Shown: positions 33,667 through 45,432 of the stretch, in pieces | Numbering within the stretch: the stretch's first letter is position 1 | Layout: every line of letters begins with the position of its first letter | Assembly: GCA_001051155.2 (NCBI GenBank) | Contig: JYIP02000006.1 | Span: forward strand, 1,922,001 to 1,986,000 | Origin: Chrysoporthe austroafricana | Lineage: Eukaryota; Ascomycota; Sordariomycetes; Diaporthales; Cryphonectriaceae | Length of the DNA: 64,000 nt | Direction: 5' to 3' | Notes under the pieces: model-generated | Database searches by the model: none | What the model was told of the DNA's origin: nothing | Seen by the model: only the letters and a program-made list of their open reading frames with translations | Translations under genes and position numbers: made by a program

Positions 33667-35484
33667 TCAGACATACGCAATAGTGTTGTCGAAGCGTATG
33701 GTGGCGTTGACCCCCAGAGCCGCTTCTCCGCCAGCAACAGAGGGGCCGCGGGCGATGAGCTAGAAGAGACGCGTAAGCAATCACGTTCATACCTATCACC
33801 ACGGAGAAACTTACCTCTCCTTCTGACTTCTCATCCGTAGTCTTGTGGACGCCCGAGTCTCTCAGGAGGATCTCTACGCTGGTCACGGGTGGACCGAAAT
33901 GCGAGCATCTGTCCTCGTGCACGCGATAGTCGTAGAACTGCGTCTGCGCCACGGCGCCTGCCACCTTCGCTGCGGTAAGCGCATAGATGACCCGTGCGCC
34001 GAAGTAGATCCTCAGATCCGACAGGACGGCGGACGAGAGGGGTGGCGTTGTTTCTGAGCCAGCATGCTCGGCCGTGTATACTAAACGTAGCTTTCCTGGC
34101 GTCTGCCCAACCGCTGGCCTTAGGCTGTCGTTGTAGGATGTCAGAAGAGAAGCGGCCGGCATAACACCGGTCTGAGTGAGTGTACGCGTCTGCAGCCAGT
34201 GGACCTTGCTGGTGAGGAAGGAAGAGACGTTGCGCGTAGCCAGCTCATGGGTCTTGAGGAGGGTCTGCGGGGAGGCGACGATTACTGTCGGCGAGATACC
34301 GCGGGTTGCAAGGCCCAGGTCCACGTCACCCGCAGAAGAGTTGAAAGCGACCGAGGCGTTGGAGTAGAGAGCCGCGAGGGTCAGGGAGAGTGTGTAGGTG
34401 CTAGCCAAGGAGTCAGCGGGCAGAAAGAGGTCCGAAGGACCCAGGCGCTGGGTCTGCGGGATGGCGAAGAGCTGTGCGGCGACGGCAGAGACGATGTTTG
34501 TGCTTGTGAAACGGACCATCTCTTCCATGACGCCTGGCTTGGAGGGCCAGAAAATAGTAATGTCGCGGGGCTCCTTCTGGCCTTCGAGGGGAGGCAGCTC
34601 CTTGCCTGCATCGGCTGGACTGTCCTGGATGATATCCTGCCAAGTCGAGACCTCAATGCTCCCGCCCATGCCCTGTGGTACCTCGTTCCAGTCCATGTGC
34701 CTGTTGCCCTCATCGACCACCCAGATGACATGCCGAAGGGACGGGTAGTTCTTGACAACCAGATCGAAAGGAAACGAGCCCGGAAGGGCCACAACGGTAT
34801 CGGCGGCTGCTCGGCGCAGCATGGAAATGACGGCCTCGTCGGACTGGTCGAACGGGATCAGGACGGCCGTCAGGTTGTAGAAGGCGCACGCGAAGAGGGC
34901 GGCCATCAACTCGACGGAGTTGGGCAGGTAGATGGCGACGCGAGCACCGCCCTGGTCGAGGATATGCTTTCCGATTAGGTTGATCTGGCGCGTCACGTCA
35001 TCTGGTGGAGTCAGCAGCCGTCGAGCATGGACGAGGTGCGGTCCGGCATACCAAGCTTGTGCTCCAGCACCTTCTGCCCCCCAAGGACCGTCAGGATCTT
35101 GCCCTTGCCCGTCGGCTTGCCCTCCTCCGAGGTTCCGCTGATAGCCTGGCGCCAAACATCGCGGAGGTCTCCATCGCGACCTCTGGACCACTTGGATGCG
35201 CCCGGGTCCTTCACATTCAAGCCGGAGTTCAGAGGCATGCCATGGGGAGCGGAGTGGGACCGATAGACCGACGATTCGCCCTTATAACGCACAGGAGAGG
35301 CTTGTGCCTGGCGGGCTAGGAGCAGAGGGTGGGTGTCGGGGTCGCAGCGGGCGAAGACCTGGTAGGAGAGAAACATGACAAGGACAGTGGCAATGCCGGT
35401 TGACCAGGAATTCCACTGCGCGAACAGGCCAGTGACGCCCTGGTCGAGCTGCCACATGGCGTTCTCGAAGAAGCCGTTGAACAT
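33667..35484 (-). CDS. Acyl-CoA-synthetase-like protein lacking AMP-binding signature
   Basis: Three exons on the complement, 35484-35052, 35001-33815 and 33759-33667, join in frame to about 570 aa. The last intron joins SEGE to LIARGPSVAGGEAALG. The N-terminus has one membrane-spanning segment (about residues 25-45, WSTGIATVLVMFLSYQVFA) followed by a fold typical of long-chain acyl-CoA synthetases: DVTRQINLIGKHILDQGGAR, VAIYLPNSVELMAALFACAF, LRIYFGARVIYALTAAKVAG. The Ser/Thr/Gly-rich AMP-binding signature (family form S-G-T-T-G-x-P-K-G) is absent: the matching place, about residues 290-312, reads ITIFWPSKPGVMEEMVRFTS. The protein stops shortly after the RGPSV motif, so the small C-terminal lid domain with the catalytic Lys is also missing. 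It is therefore probably a catalytically inactive, membrane-anchored relative. It is intact as a gene, so it is not simply decayed. Confidence 0.8.
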
Positions 35485-36770
35485 GGTGGTGAGCTATTGA
35501 GCCACCGTTCTCCCAAGCATGAGCCGTAGGCCTCCGCGGGCCTAAGGTCGATAACTGAGAGACGTTGAGGATAGACGGTATTGACGATTCACGGACGAGG
35601 CACCATAGCTCGCCGCACCTGTGGTGCTTGGTGTTTTACTATCGGGATCTGGGACGCCTCAACACTGTCGAAGTGAGAGTTGTTGGCAGCGCAAATAGAT
35701 TCAGAGAGTGGTAAAAAGGATACTGTAGCTGCGCCAGGTGTGACGAAAGCTTGGCTCCGCTCCTGCTGGCACGCTGGCACGTAATGCGGGCTGGCGGGAG
35801 GGTTGAAGGTCCCTGACACAGCGGGGCAGTGCCGTCACAAAACCCCGGCGCCCCGGCGCCGTGGACGTACTTTTCTTCACGAGCCTCAACTAAGCCTCCC
35901 TTCTTGTTACCGAAGGGCCAGTCGTTGAGTTCGTCTTGGCCATCTTGTTCCAGAATCTCTATATTGATCGTCCTGCCCAAATTGACTCTGAATCCAGAGC
36001 CTCCGTCAGCGACGTATAGCCTTGTCACAGGCCTCTTTTCTGCCTTCGTGCTGACTCTTTCAAGCTTAGAAATGTGAATGCCGTCTTGGTTACTGGCCCG
36101 ACTTGCTTTGTCCTCGCCACTCCCCCTCCTCTCCCTCCTTTGTTTCCTGATGTCATGAGTAGTATCCATTTCGACGAAGATTCACAATGCCGGCTTCTAG
36201 TACCAGTTGTCACCCGTCTACGGGCCACTGGCGTCAGGTACACTGGCATAATAACGTCGTAGGTAACAGACAGGCTTCTGGTCTTTCTGTGGTGGCTCAA
36301 CTCACCAAGCATGTGGACATGACACCTGCAACCCACTTCCCTTAGTGCAAAAGGGCTTGATATATTTTGTCACAGTCAACCCAAGCCCAAGCTTCTTCCT
36401 CTGGCTGCCAGAAGTGACAACTGCTTGGAGGTACAGTAGGCAGCAGTGGGCAGTGGGCAGCACACGGTTAGTCCCGCATCCCCACCAGGAACAGGGATTC
36501 AGTCGCCTAGGAAGCCATGCAGTGTTGATTTTCGCGTCTGGTGCCAGCCCGCCCAGCCTGCTTCTCTTTCAACCCACCAGCGAGACAGTTCGACGGCATT
36601 CACAACGGGCAGACTTGCCTGGGCAGCGCCCCCTTCTCGGACTCCCTACTAACCTGACAGGATTATCACTTCGGATTGGACTCCGACGACCCGAGACGCT
36701 ACCTCGACCCGTCCGCGCGCAGACGTCAACCGGCAGTCGACCTTCCAGAGCATCACTCGCTGCGGGCAAC
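35485..36770. promoter_or_regulatory. Divergent promoter region, AMP-ligase-like gene and POM34
   Basis: 1.29 kb between divergent starts. A minus-strand frame of 176 codons (36169-35639) is open but lacks recognisable motifs and lies where leaders are expected; I do not call it a gene. The POM34 frame is also open upstream of its chosen start, back to 36345. Confidence 0.4.
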
Positions 36771-37665
36771 ATGTCGGGGTCCTCAACGGCACTCGCCGTC
36801 AGCAAGCACCGATCGAACCTGACGCCGTTCAAGACGACACCCTCCAAGAACATCCCGCCAGTCGCCGAGTCTCCTGGCAACTGGCAGCATCCTCGCATTG
36901 ACGAGATCACGCGCCGGCAGAGCGCCACCGCCTTCACCAGCGACAATGTCAAGACGATCATCTACAATATAGCTGCGCTATTCGTCGTCGGATTCGTCCA
37001 GAGGATCAACAACGACTTTGGCCCAAGAATTCTGTAAGTGCGCGACAACAGCCCGGCCGAGTAGTCCACCAGAGCTAACAGTGCATAGCCACGGCACCGA
37101 CCTGAAGGCGACAGTTGGGTGGGCGTTCTTCGCCTTCTACATGCTGCCGCTTTGGAACATCCTCATCGCCTGTCTTCCCCTCCTCCGGCAGAAAGATGAC
37201 CTATCCGATATACCCCTCACGCCAGGACAGCGAAAGCTGCTTGGCCTCCCGCCGAGCTCGAAGCCAGCAACACCGGACACCGTCTACAGCACACCTCCAC
37301 GATATTCTCGGACACCCTCTATAGCGAGCTCGACCGGCAAGGCCAGCCCGAACAACTCCCCGTTCTCTGCCAACGGCAGTCCCGGCTCTGGATCGAGGAT
37401 CGGCGGGTCTCCATACTCACCTGTCGTGAGTCCCTTGCTGCAGAAAGCTGTGGGTTACAATGGACGGCGGTCTATCTCGCAGGGATCGCAGAGCCCTTTG
37501 AACTCGAGTATACTGAATCAGAGCACTGCCTCCTTCAACTCGAGCGTCTTCTCTGAGCCGCCTGCGACGCCAAGCCCTCCCGGCGGAAAGAGGATCAGCG
37601 TGGGACTGAACAACAAGTGGCTGTACGAGAGGAGCAGGCGATCGTCTCCCAGTGTGTGGTCATAG
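36771..37665 (+). CDS. POM34: Nuclear pore membrane nucleoporin Pom34
   Basis: Exons 36771-37033 and 37089-37665 (intron GTAAGT...CATAG) give about 279 aa. Two hydrophobic helices lie at about 61-78 (KTIIYNIAALFVVGFVQR) and 95-118 (within WAFFAFYMLPLWNILIACLP), separated by the short loop INNDFGPRILHGTDLKA. This two-span arrangement with N- and C-terminal tails facing the same side is that of the fungal pore-membrane nucleoporin Pom34, which anchors the nuclear pore ring with Pom152 and Ndc1. The C-terminal 150 residues are Ser/Pro/Asn-rich and disordered (SGSRIGGSPYSPVVSPLLQK). The start was placed at MSGSSTALAVSKHRSNLTPF because this begins the conserved part; the frame is open further upstream without conservation that I can recognise. 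Confidence 0.85.
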
Positions 37666-38405
37666 CGGCGGTCAGGAAGGGATGCGCAGGAAATGACACC
37701 TTGAGTCAAGTGTGGTGCAACCGCGCAGAGGGCTCGTGGCCTGAAGCATGTGCGCGAGGCTGCTTCGCGAATCGCCCACCGCTGAGAGGACTCAGAGCAA
37801 CATTCGAGGACTTGTTACGTCAGGGTGGGTGAGGGGGTTAGGGACCCGACGGACTCGAGTGTCCTCAGGTGGGGGGTATAGATGCTGTCCAATGTCACTG
37901 TTCTGTGTATCCTATTGGAAATTGGTACAGCTCAGCAGAGAGGGCCTGGATGCATCGCACATGGTAAAGAGCTCTGGGACAATTCGCTAGGACACTCAGC
38001 GCCACAGGACACGTGCGAGACAGGGCTTAGCCAGCTGAAACATACTTTTGGGCCAGCAGTCGCCCGAGATATTATGAAGCATAGATAAATGAGGAATTAC
38101 TGCTGCTTGCAGATCTGAGTCAATATTGATATCATCCATGCTTCCCATTCGTGGTCTAAGGAGGTGGGAAGGTGATTTACGGAGTACCTAGTCCCAACCA
38201 GGGGTCTCCCCGTACGTACTTTACGGGAAGCCGCCTCGGCGAAAGCGTCCCCAAGACTCCGGCTTCACCTCCTGCCCCCCCCCGCGATGATGCACTCTGC
38301 AGCTTCGCATCGCCAACCTAGCGCATTCGATCCACCGTCGGCACGTCTCGACGTTGAGAACCAGTAACTACCTTGCCTTGAGCCAGCTATCGAGTCGCTG
38401 CCAAC
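37666..38405. other. Intergenic, POM34 to HID1
   Basis: No gene seen. A C8 run lies at about 38276-38283, about 125 bp before the HID1 ATG. Confidence 0.45.
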
Positions 38406-41250
38406 ATGGGTGCGAGCGACTCGAAGCTGGTCTTCAAGAAGGGCATCTTCAGGCTCTGTGGCGAGCGTAACATTCCTGCCGACGACCCATACTGGACTTC
38501 CGTGCGTGGCACCCACTTGTCACCCCCTTTCTGACCTCAGCACTGACGGTAGTATGTCGTGACAGTTCTGGGAGCTGCCCGAGTCCTCGGAAGACGTCTT
38601 CAGCCTCTTCGCCCCCGCCGACATCCGCCGTACGCGAGATACTGCGCTCGAGAACCTAGAGACCTTGATACTCGCCGTCACCTCCCGCCTCTTCGTCTTG
38701 CGACATCATCCCTCCTTTCCCGACCCCGAGATCGCCCCGGAGCGCGATGCCCTCAACTGCATACGTGTCCTGACCCGTGTCATCCCTTACCTCTACGAGG
38801 CCGACAGCCTGCAGGAGTGGGAGCAGCGGTTCTTCTGGGGCGTTCGGAGGAAGAGGACAAGAGAGGCCAGGATCGCAAATGAGGTGCTCTTTGACGAGGG
38901 AGAGGAGGAGGAACAGGCCAAGCGGCGGCCGACCGAGGAGTGGGAGGTGGCCAGACCGCTGGCTGAAGAGCTCCTCGACACCCTCATCGACCTGCTCTTC
39001 TTCTCCGACTTCACCAGCACCAAGCAGCCACATGGCAAGCCGAAGGTCACCTACGTGATATGGCAGAGTGGGGTGGGATGCAACCAGACGGTGGCTACGA
39101 CCAAGGAGTTCGAGAGCAACCGTATCGAGGTTCTCCGGCTGCTGCTCACCCTCACCGGCCAGGGCATGTACATGTCTGCCGCAGCGCTGCCGCAGTATGG
39201 CACGAGAGCCTTGACGCACATCTGCACTTGTGAAGATAAGCAGGTCGTCTTGTCTGTCCTGTGCTCCCTGCTGAATACTGTATGTCTTCCAGCTCGAATT
39301 TCTTGACCGTGACTAACCCTCTTCAGACGATGAAATACAATCCCGCGAGCTGGCGCGTTCCCTACAACGCGCTCGTCTTCAAGGACCCGAAGCAAATCCT
39401 CGTCACCTACTCCCTACAATTCCTCCTCGTCACCGTTCTCTATCCCGTACCTGAGACCAACGGCGAGGCTCAAAAGAACTGGTTTCGGCACTTCCTCGGA
39501 CGGATACATCGACCGCAGGATTTCCAGTTCATCGTCGACGGCATGACCCGGATCCTGAACCAACCTCTACAAGCCAATGCCTCGTACATACCCGGGACAC
39601 AGTCCTCCATCAGATTTGGACCCGAGATGATAATGCTGTTCTGGGAGATTACGCAGTGCAACAAGAGGTTCCGTTCCTTCATCGTGGATACCGAGAGAGC
39701 ACATGATTTTATCGTTCTCATACTGTTTTATGCCTTGGAATATAAGAACGACGCGTCAAAGCAGGGTGTGGTCAGGATGTGTGCATTCCTTCTGCAGACG
39801 CTCAGCGTTGAGAAAACTTTTGGTGTGAACCTCAACAAGAATTTCGAGGCTCAGGAGACTCTCCCTCCTGTGATCCGTATCCAGGGGTTCAGGGGTACCT
39901 ACGCTGACTTCCTCATCCAGGTAAGCTGTGCCTGTTCTCAAGGTTCTACATGAGGTGCTGATCTGAGTTTAGTCAATTTACAATCTCATCACTACCAGCA
40001 ATGGCAAGCTTACCGCCATCTACCCAGCCTTGTTGGCTGTCATCAATAACATCGCCTACTACCTCGAGGGCCTGAGTACTACAACTAGCACCAGGCTGAT
40101 GCAGCTGTTCAACTCCATGTCCTCACCGTCGTTCCTTCTGGTCAATGAGACTAACCACAGCCTCTTGAGAGCTCTGCTGGAATCCATGAACTCCATTCTG
40201 GAGCACCAGTACAAGAGTGAGTGAGACGCTGCTCTTGAGCCGGACCAAAATCGCTGACATTGCGCAGAAAATCCCGTTTTTGTCACCTCGATTATGCGAA
40301 ATAGAAAACGCTTCGAGGCGCTGCGGAATTTCACACTGGAGAGCGGACAGGAGGAGATCGAGAGGCGGAACCGGCGGAGAAAGGACGCCCGAGCGTCTTC
40401 CGACATTGATTCTACAAGAAGCTCTGCGGAAAGCTTGAGAAGTCCAGTGGGAAGTCACTCCCGCGCACCAGCATTAAGCAACGTACCGGAAGAAGACGGC
40501 ACGTTTACGATTGGAGACGAAGAGGAAGATAGCGACGAAGAGCGTCCCACGCCGTCACATTCAGACCCCAGTGAGAACCCCTCGCGCGCCTCATCGGTGG
40601 TCGAGGATGCGGTTCCAACGCAGCTTCGCGGTATGTCGGAGAAGGCCCGCGGTAAGATGCCGGCCGGTATGCAAAATTTCTCGAGGCAGAACAGCATGAC
40701 CAGTCTCAGCGGATATTCGGTGTCGGGCCAGTCACAGAGCGGACAATTCGAGCCGACAGCGCAGTGGATCGACGGCTGGCTCCCAGAACTGCCGCTGCAC
40801 ACCATCTTGACCACGATCCAGCAGGTATCTTCCATCGTGCCCCGACAGGCTTTGATAGCGGATCATGCTTCGCCAGACACCCTGCGTCAGATCAGCCAGG
40901 TCAAGCTGGTCGGTGTCGATGTCTCGCCCGTGCGAGTGCACTCGTTTGAGTGGTCACCTCTGGCTCTGGGATGGTACGAGTCGCTCATCTGGAGCTTCGT
41001 ATTCAGCAGCGAAATGCAGGTCGCGAAGGGGACAGTCGGTATATGGAATGGTACAGCGATCAAGCTGTTCCGGGTGCAAGAGACAGCACCTGAAGGACCG
41101 ACCCTGACCTCACCGAGGGGAGCGGTGGATGCTGTGGGCAGCAACATCGTCTCGAGGATCGGAGCGATCAACCTGCGAGGCCCTCAGGCGCAGTCGCCGC
41201 CGAGTGCCCCTGGTCCGGCCGGCAGCACACCGCATGTTGGGCGAAACTAG
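38406..41250 (+). CDS. HID1: Hid1 family trafficking protein (N-myristoylated)
   Basis: Five exons, 38406-38501, 38566-39279, 39327-39920, 39973-40216 and 40268-41250, join in frame to about 876 aa. The start MGASDSKLVFKKGIFRL carries a Gly-2 myristoylation signal and the conserved Hid1 N-terminus. Other family blocks follow: DDPYWTSFWELPESSEDVFS, ENLETLILAVTSRLFVL, IDLLFFSDFT, FLIQSIYNLITTSNGKLTAI and WIDGWLPELPLHTILTTIQQ. Hid1 (Ftp105 in fission yeast) is a peripheral Golgi protein; in animals it is needed for dense-core vesicle sorting, and in fission yeast it binds the deubiquitinase Ubp5 at the Golgi. A disordered acidic, Ser-rich insert lies at about 620-700. The C-terminus is Pro/Ser-rich. 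All splice junctions keep frame. Confidence 0.93.
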
Positions 41251-42934
41251 CAGTTGGAAGATGCACAAGGAGACGTGTCATTGTCTCCAGGGCCCTTCAG
41301 GTTGCCGGCGCTGCAGGTGGCGAAAATACCAGCGTCGTGGGGGAGTACCGTCGAGGGTGAGCAGGACAAGAGGCAGGGGACGCGAGGGCCGAGGCATAAG
41401 AGGACGTCACGCATGGAATATGTTCATGAACCCTGTGTGCTCTGCGAGTGATGAGCCCCACGGGGGGGGGGGGACCGGTCCTGACATGAGACGAGCAGCG
41501 AGATACTAGACCGTCGAGCGAAGGTGTTTCGGTGTTGGTGGATGAGCCTGCGTCTGGTCGAGGCGACACCCCTCGACATTACCTGGTGGCGACCCAACAG
41601 TCTTCTACGAAATATGGATAAATACCCATCATAACAGGACTACCCCCTGCAGCGAGAACGCGGTCCCAGGCCAGGGCTTCCGTGATGCTCCCCTGTAGAA
41701 ACCGACTGGTTGGATATAGCGAACCGAAATACCCATCGTATGCGGTGTGGCCCCTGGTGGCCTTGGACTTCGTACTCGGCTTTTGGGGGCGCGTACCGCG
41801 ACGGCTTACCACATCCTGTCGGGCCTTAGTCCGAGGAGTGAAAGCTCCGCGTCCTGTCGCAATTTCCCTCTCTCCTCCTGCTACCACCATAGCAAGTTAG
41901 CAAGTATCTGGGTCCTGACCACCGCGGCTTTCACCTGCGGGCTGCCTCCCTACGAGCCTCACCACGTCTCTGCAGAAGGAGGGGGGTATGACAAAACCCG
42001 ACGGTGTGGCGACATCCGGACGATCGGCCGTCACGAGCTCCCTCCCTCCCAGATCGTATGTACGTACATACGCCACGGTAGTTGGACCTTAGCCTGCGTC
42101 CCGGGCGCGCAACCCGCAGCGCTGGCTGCTGATCATCCACGCCCCCAGCGCCCCCGTTGCCCTGATTTAAGCGCAGTAACCAAGGCGAGGGCGGGCTGTC
42201 CATGCTGGGTACTATGTCAGTCCCGTTGTAGGGATTAGGACCGGCTGCTAGTGCGGCTCCTCCTTGCTTCATTCGCAGATCAATTTCCGGACGTGGCCGG
42301 GGGGCGCGCGAAGATCGAGTGGCGGTGCGTGCGCGGCCCCAGAGTCTGGATTCCCCTCCAGCGTCTGCCGGCGCCCGTCCGGCGCGCAAGCCACAGGACC
42401 CCTGGGCTCGCCCCAATCCAGGGTCGACAGGGCCAGTCGCAGGTCCCAGGGCCGCTGGCGTATGCGCTGTCAAGCCACGCCTAGGACGCTTCGGGACGGC
42501 GCCGGGCGGTGATAGGCGGGACGGCGTGGACGGGTAAGAGCTATCGACACCGGGCCTAGTTTCCCTTTCTGATGAAGGGGCAGGGTGTGGGGGGGTTGCG
42601 GCGCTTCTCCCTGCGCAGAGACGACGGCACGGCATGGGAAAGCGTAATGCCATTTTTATTATTGCATATATGGGCCATTGCTTTTTTTTCTTTTTTCTTT
42701 TTTTTTGTGTCTGGTTTCCCGGTTTAGAGGTATGATAGGTCCTGCGCTGGCTTATTTCTGTAACGAGCTTTGCTTCTTCTCTTTTTCTTCTTCTTCTTCT
42801 TCTACCACTACTTCTTTTTCGTTCCTGCTGTCGTTGTTATTCTTAAACGTGTGTAAACCTTGCTTGCCTTCGCTGGGCTACCATCTCGAGTTTAGGAGAA
42901 ATCGTGCTGGTGGGACATGTAATTGGCGGACGCG
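41251..42934. other. Intergenic, HID1 to epoxide-hydrolase-like gene
   Basis: No gene seen in 1.7 kb. It has a G12 run at about 41462-41473, a T-rich block at about 42680-42706 and a (CTT)n tract at about 42776-42802; the last two are likely promoter pyrimidine tracts. Confidence 0.45.
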
Positions 42935-44756
42935 ATGGCCGACAACGAGGAGACCCCAGGTGCGGTAGCCGTCGATGAGATCAAGCCTTACAAGATCCAT
43001 GTAAGTCCTGTCCACACAGCCAGACCCTGTACTGAGTCGCCTCCTGCTGACGCCACTGCCAGGTCTCCAGCAAGTACCTGAAGTTGACGAGGCAGAAGCT
43101 CGAGCTCACGAGGCTGCCGCATGAGAGCGCGGACTCCCCTTCCAAGGACTGGTGGGAGCCCAAGCCGCAGGTCGAGTCGCTCATCGACTTCTGGCTCGAG
43201 AAGTACTCGTGGCGAGACCAGGAGGAGACTCTGAACAAGACTCCGCAGTTCAGGACGGCCATCTCCATCGCCGGCTCCGAGACCCCGCTCAGACTACACT
43301 TTATCCACGTCAGATCGCCGCACTCCAATGCCTTGCCGCTCTTGCTAATACCGCCGTTTCCCTTCTCGAATCTTGCGCTTCTGCACCTGGTGAAGCTCTT
43401 CACCGACCCGGAAGATGCAGCAGCCAGCCAGCCTTTCCACCTGGTGATACCAGCACTGCCGGGGCTCGGCTTCAGCGACCCGTTCCCAACCAACACGCCC
43501 GAGATCCCGACCACGGCAGAGATGCTGGATACTGTGATGGCGCGCCTCGGATACCGGCACTACCTCGCCACCAATGCCGGGCCCGCGCAGCACTCTCCGG
43601 CGGAGATCGACTGGAAGCTCATCAACTGCCTGTCGACCCGGTATCCGGGCTCATGCGTCGGGGTCCACTTCATCGCCCCCGCGCTGGTCAAGCCGAAGCT
43701 GTCGGAGGCGCCGATCGAGTGGGCCAAATGGACGATCGCAAATGCTTTCAACGCTGGCATCCTAGGCTACAGCGAGCAGGACTTTTCTGCGCTGAAGACA
43801 GCACCGGTCGCCCAGGTCTCGAAGAAGAAGGGCCTGACGCCCTCGAAGCTGGGGTTGAACGCTGTGGGCCTGCGCGAGCCGAACACGCTAGCGTAAGTAA
43901 GGTGCTCTGGAGAATGAATACTTGGGCTGCATGCTGACCGACCCACGACAGCTACGCCATGTGCGACTCGCCGGTCGGCCTTCTCGCCTTCGCGATGAAG
44001 GGCTTGAGCCTTCACGCCCCGCGGATGCCGTTCACACCTGAGCAGATAATTACCTTTACAAACCTGGCCTGGCTCCCAGGCCCCGAATATTCGATGCGCT
44101 TCTGGGCACACTGTGCCGCGCAGAGTGAAGACAAGAAACAGGAGAAGAAGACCACGGCCCACAAGCCACAAGTCGGCATTACCGTGTTCCTCGGGGGAGA
44201 AGACGACGGGGCGGGCGATGCAAGCACCGCCCAGGAAGCAGGCGAGGGCGCGATTCGGCTCGAAAGCCCGACGAAGACTGCCACTGGCTCGGCTTACGCG
44301 TGCCCTGCGTGGGGCAATGCACGTTACAATGTCCTGTTCTCGCAAAGAGTCGCAGGGAAGGCGGGGCTGCTGGCGTGGGAGAGGCCAGACGTCATCCTAG
44401 CAGGAATCAGGGGCCTCGCGGCAGAGGTGTCGAAGGTCGACAGACGCTTTCAGCCCGAGCATGCAGCCCCGACTGCCCCGCTCGAGGACGTCGTGGTCGC
44501 AGAGGAGCCAGCGACGAAAGACGACGGTCTCAAACCGCCGCCAAGACCGGTTCTCGAGCAGGGCGACAGCTCGAGGACGCAGGTCGCATCGGAGCCTCCT
44601 GCAAGCCCGAAGGGTAAGATGCCCGAGACGGCACCTGAAGATACCTCAAAGTCAAAACCGCACGAAGGGGACAAGAAGACCGACTCACCGCGGGGAGGAA
44701 CACCAGATACAGTGGTCCTGGTGACTGCGCCGACGGGTGAAGAGCACAGGAAGTAA
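42935..44756 (+). CDS. Epoxide-hydrolase-like protein without catalytic motifs
   Basis: Exons 42935-43000, 43063-43892 and 43952-44756 join in frame to about 566 aa. Residues 17-100 match the epoxide hydrolase N-terminal domain (IKPYKIHVSSKYLKLTRQKL, then DFWLEKYSWRDQEETLNKTP and QFRTAI). An alpha/beta-hydrolase core follows (LVIPALPGLGFSDPFP). The residues needed for catalysis are changed: the oxyanion turn, normally H-G-x-P, reads IPPFPFSN at about 118-125, and the nucleophile elbow, normally G-G-D-W-G, reads ATNAGPAQ at about 191-198, with no Asp. No G-H-F-type catalytic His block is visible. The last 130 residues are Pro/Glu/Lys-rich and disordered. The gene has good codon use and clean introns, so it appears to be a maintained pseudoenzyme rather than a decaying gene. 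A binding or regulatory role is possible; none is known to me. Confidence 0.85.
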
Positions 44757-45432
44757 TGAGTTGATGGAGACGGCCGACAATAGACGACGGAGGTGCAGCT
44801 CGAAGCTGCGCGGAGGCCCAAACGCCAGACAGGCCTTTTCCTTTAACGTTCAATCTTTTCATCCTCGATGATACCACCAAACTTTCAGCATAATGAATGA
44901 GCAACAATATATGTCATACTCCAGGCAGCTTTGGCCAATACGTCCTTTCCGGTGGACGGAGACCGTTGAGGTCCCGGAAGGAGGGACTATGATGGAAATT
45001 AGGGCGAGGAATGTTGGGTGGGGACGGGCCTAGAATATAGTTAATCCTTGAGATAACGAAGGAATAAGAGCTATGAGCAAATTAAGGTTGAAGTCTTGGA
45101 GAATAGGAAGGCGGCTGAACACTGCCCAAAAGGTTGAACCTAGGGACACTGCAGGGATCGGGCAGCCCGGCCCCCAGGGTCTTGCCCGCCTCAGACAAAC
45201 GTGGCCTTAGCTCCCCGCCCGGTCAAGGCTTAAGCAGCTCCGGGTGGAGCCTCGACGGTGGCAGTCAGTCAACTCACGGCCACGCTTCTAACGACAACAC
45301 AACACAGCATATCGAGAGCCAACAAGGAATCAGTTAAGCCTTCCCTCGCACACAGCCCATATCGCCGCCCGTCTACGTCGTCCCTCGCCCAGAAGCAGGC
45401 CCGGGCGGGCCCCTCGAGACAAGACCGCCACG
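44757..45432. other. Intergenic, epoxide-hydrolase-like gene to SPC3
   Basis: About 680 bp with no coding signal; the right half should be the SPC3 promoter. Confidence 0.45.

Noticed and set aside
35639..36169. 176-codon minus-strand frame between AMP-ligase-like gene and POM34
   Set aside because: Open but without recognisable motif, and it lies in the divergent promoter region. Cannot be supported without transcript data.
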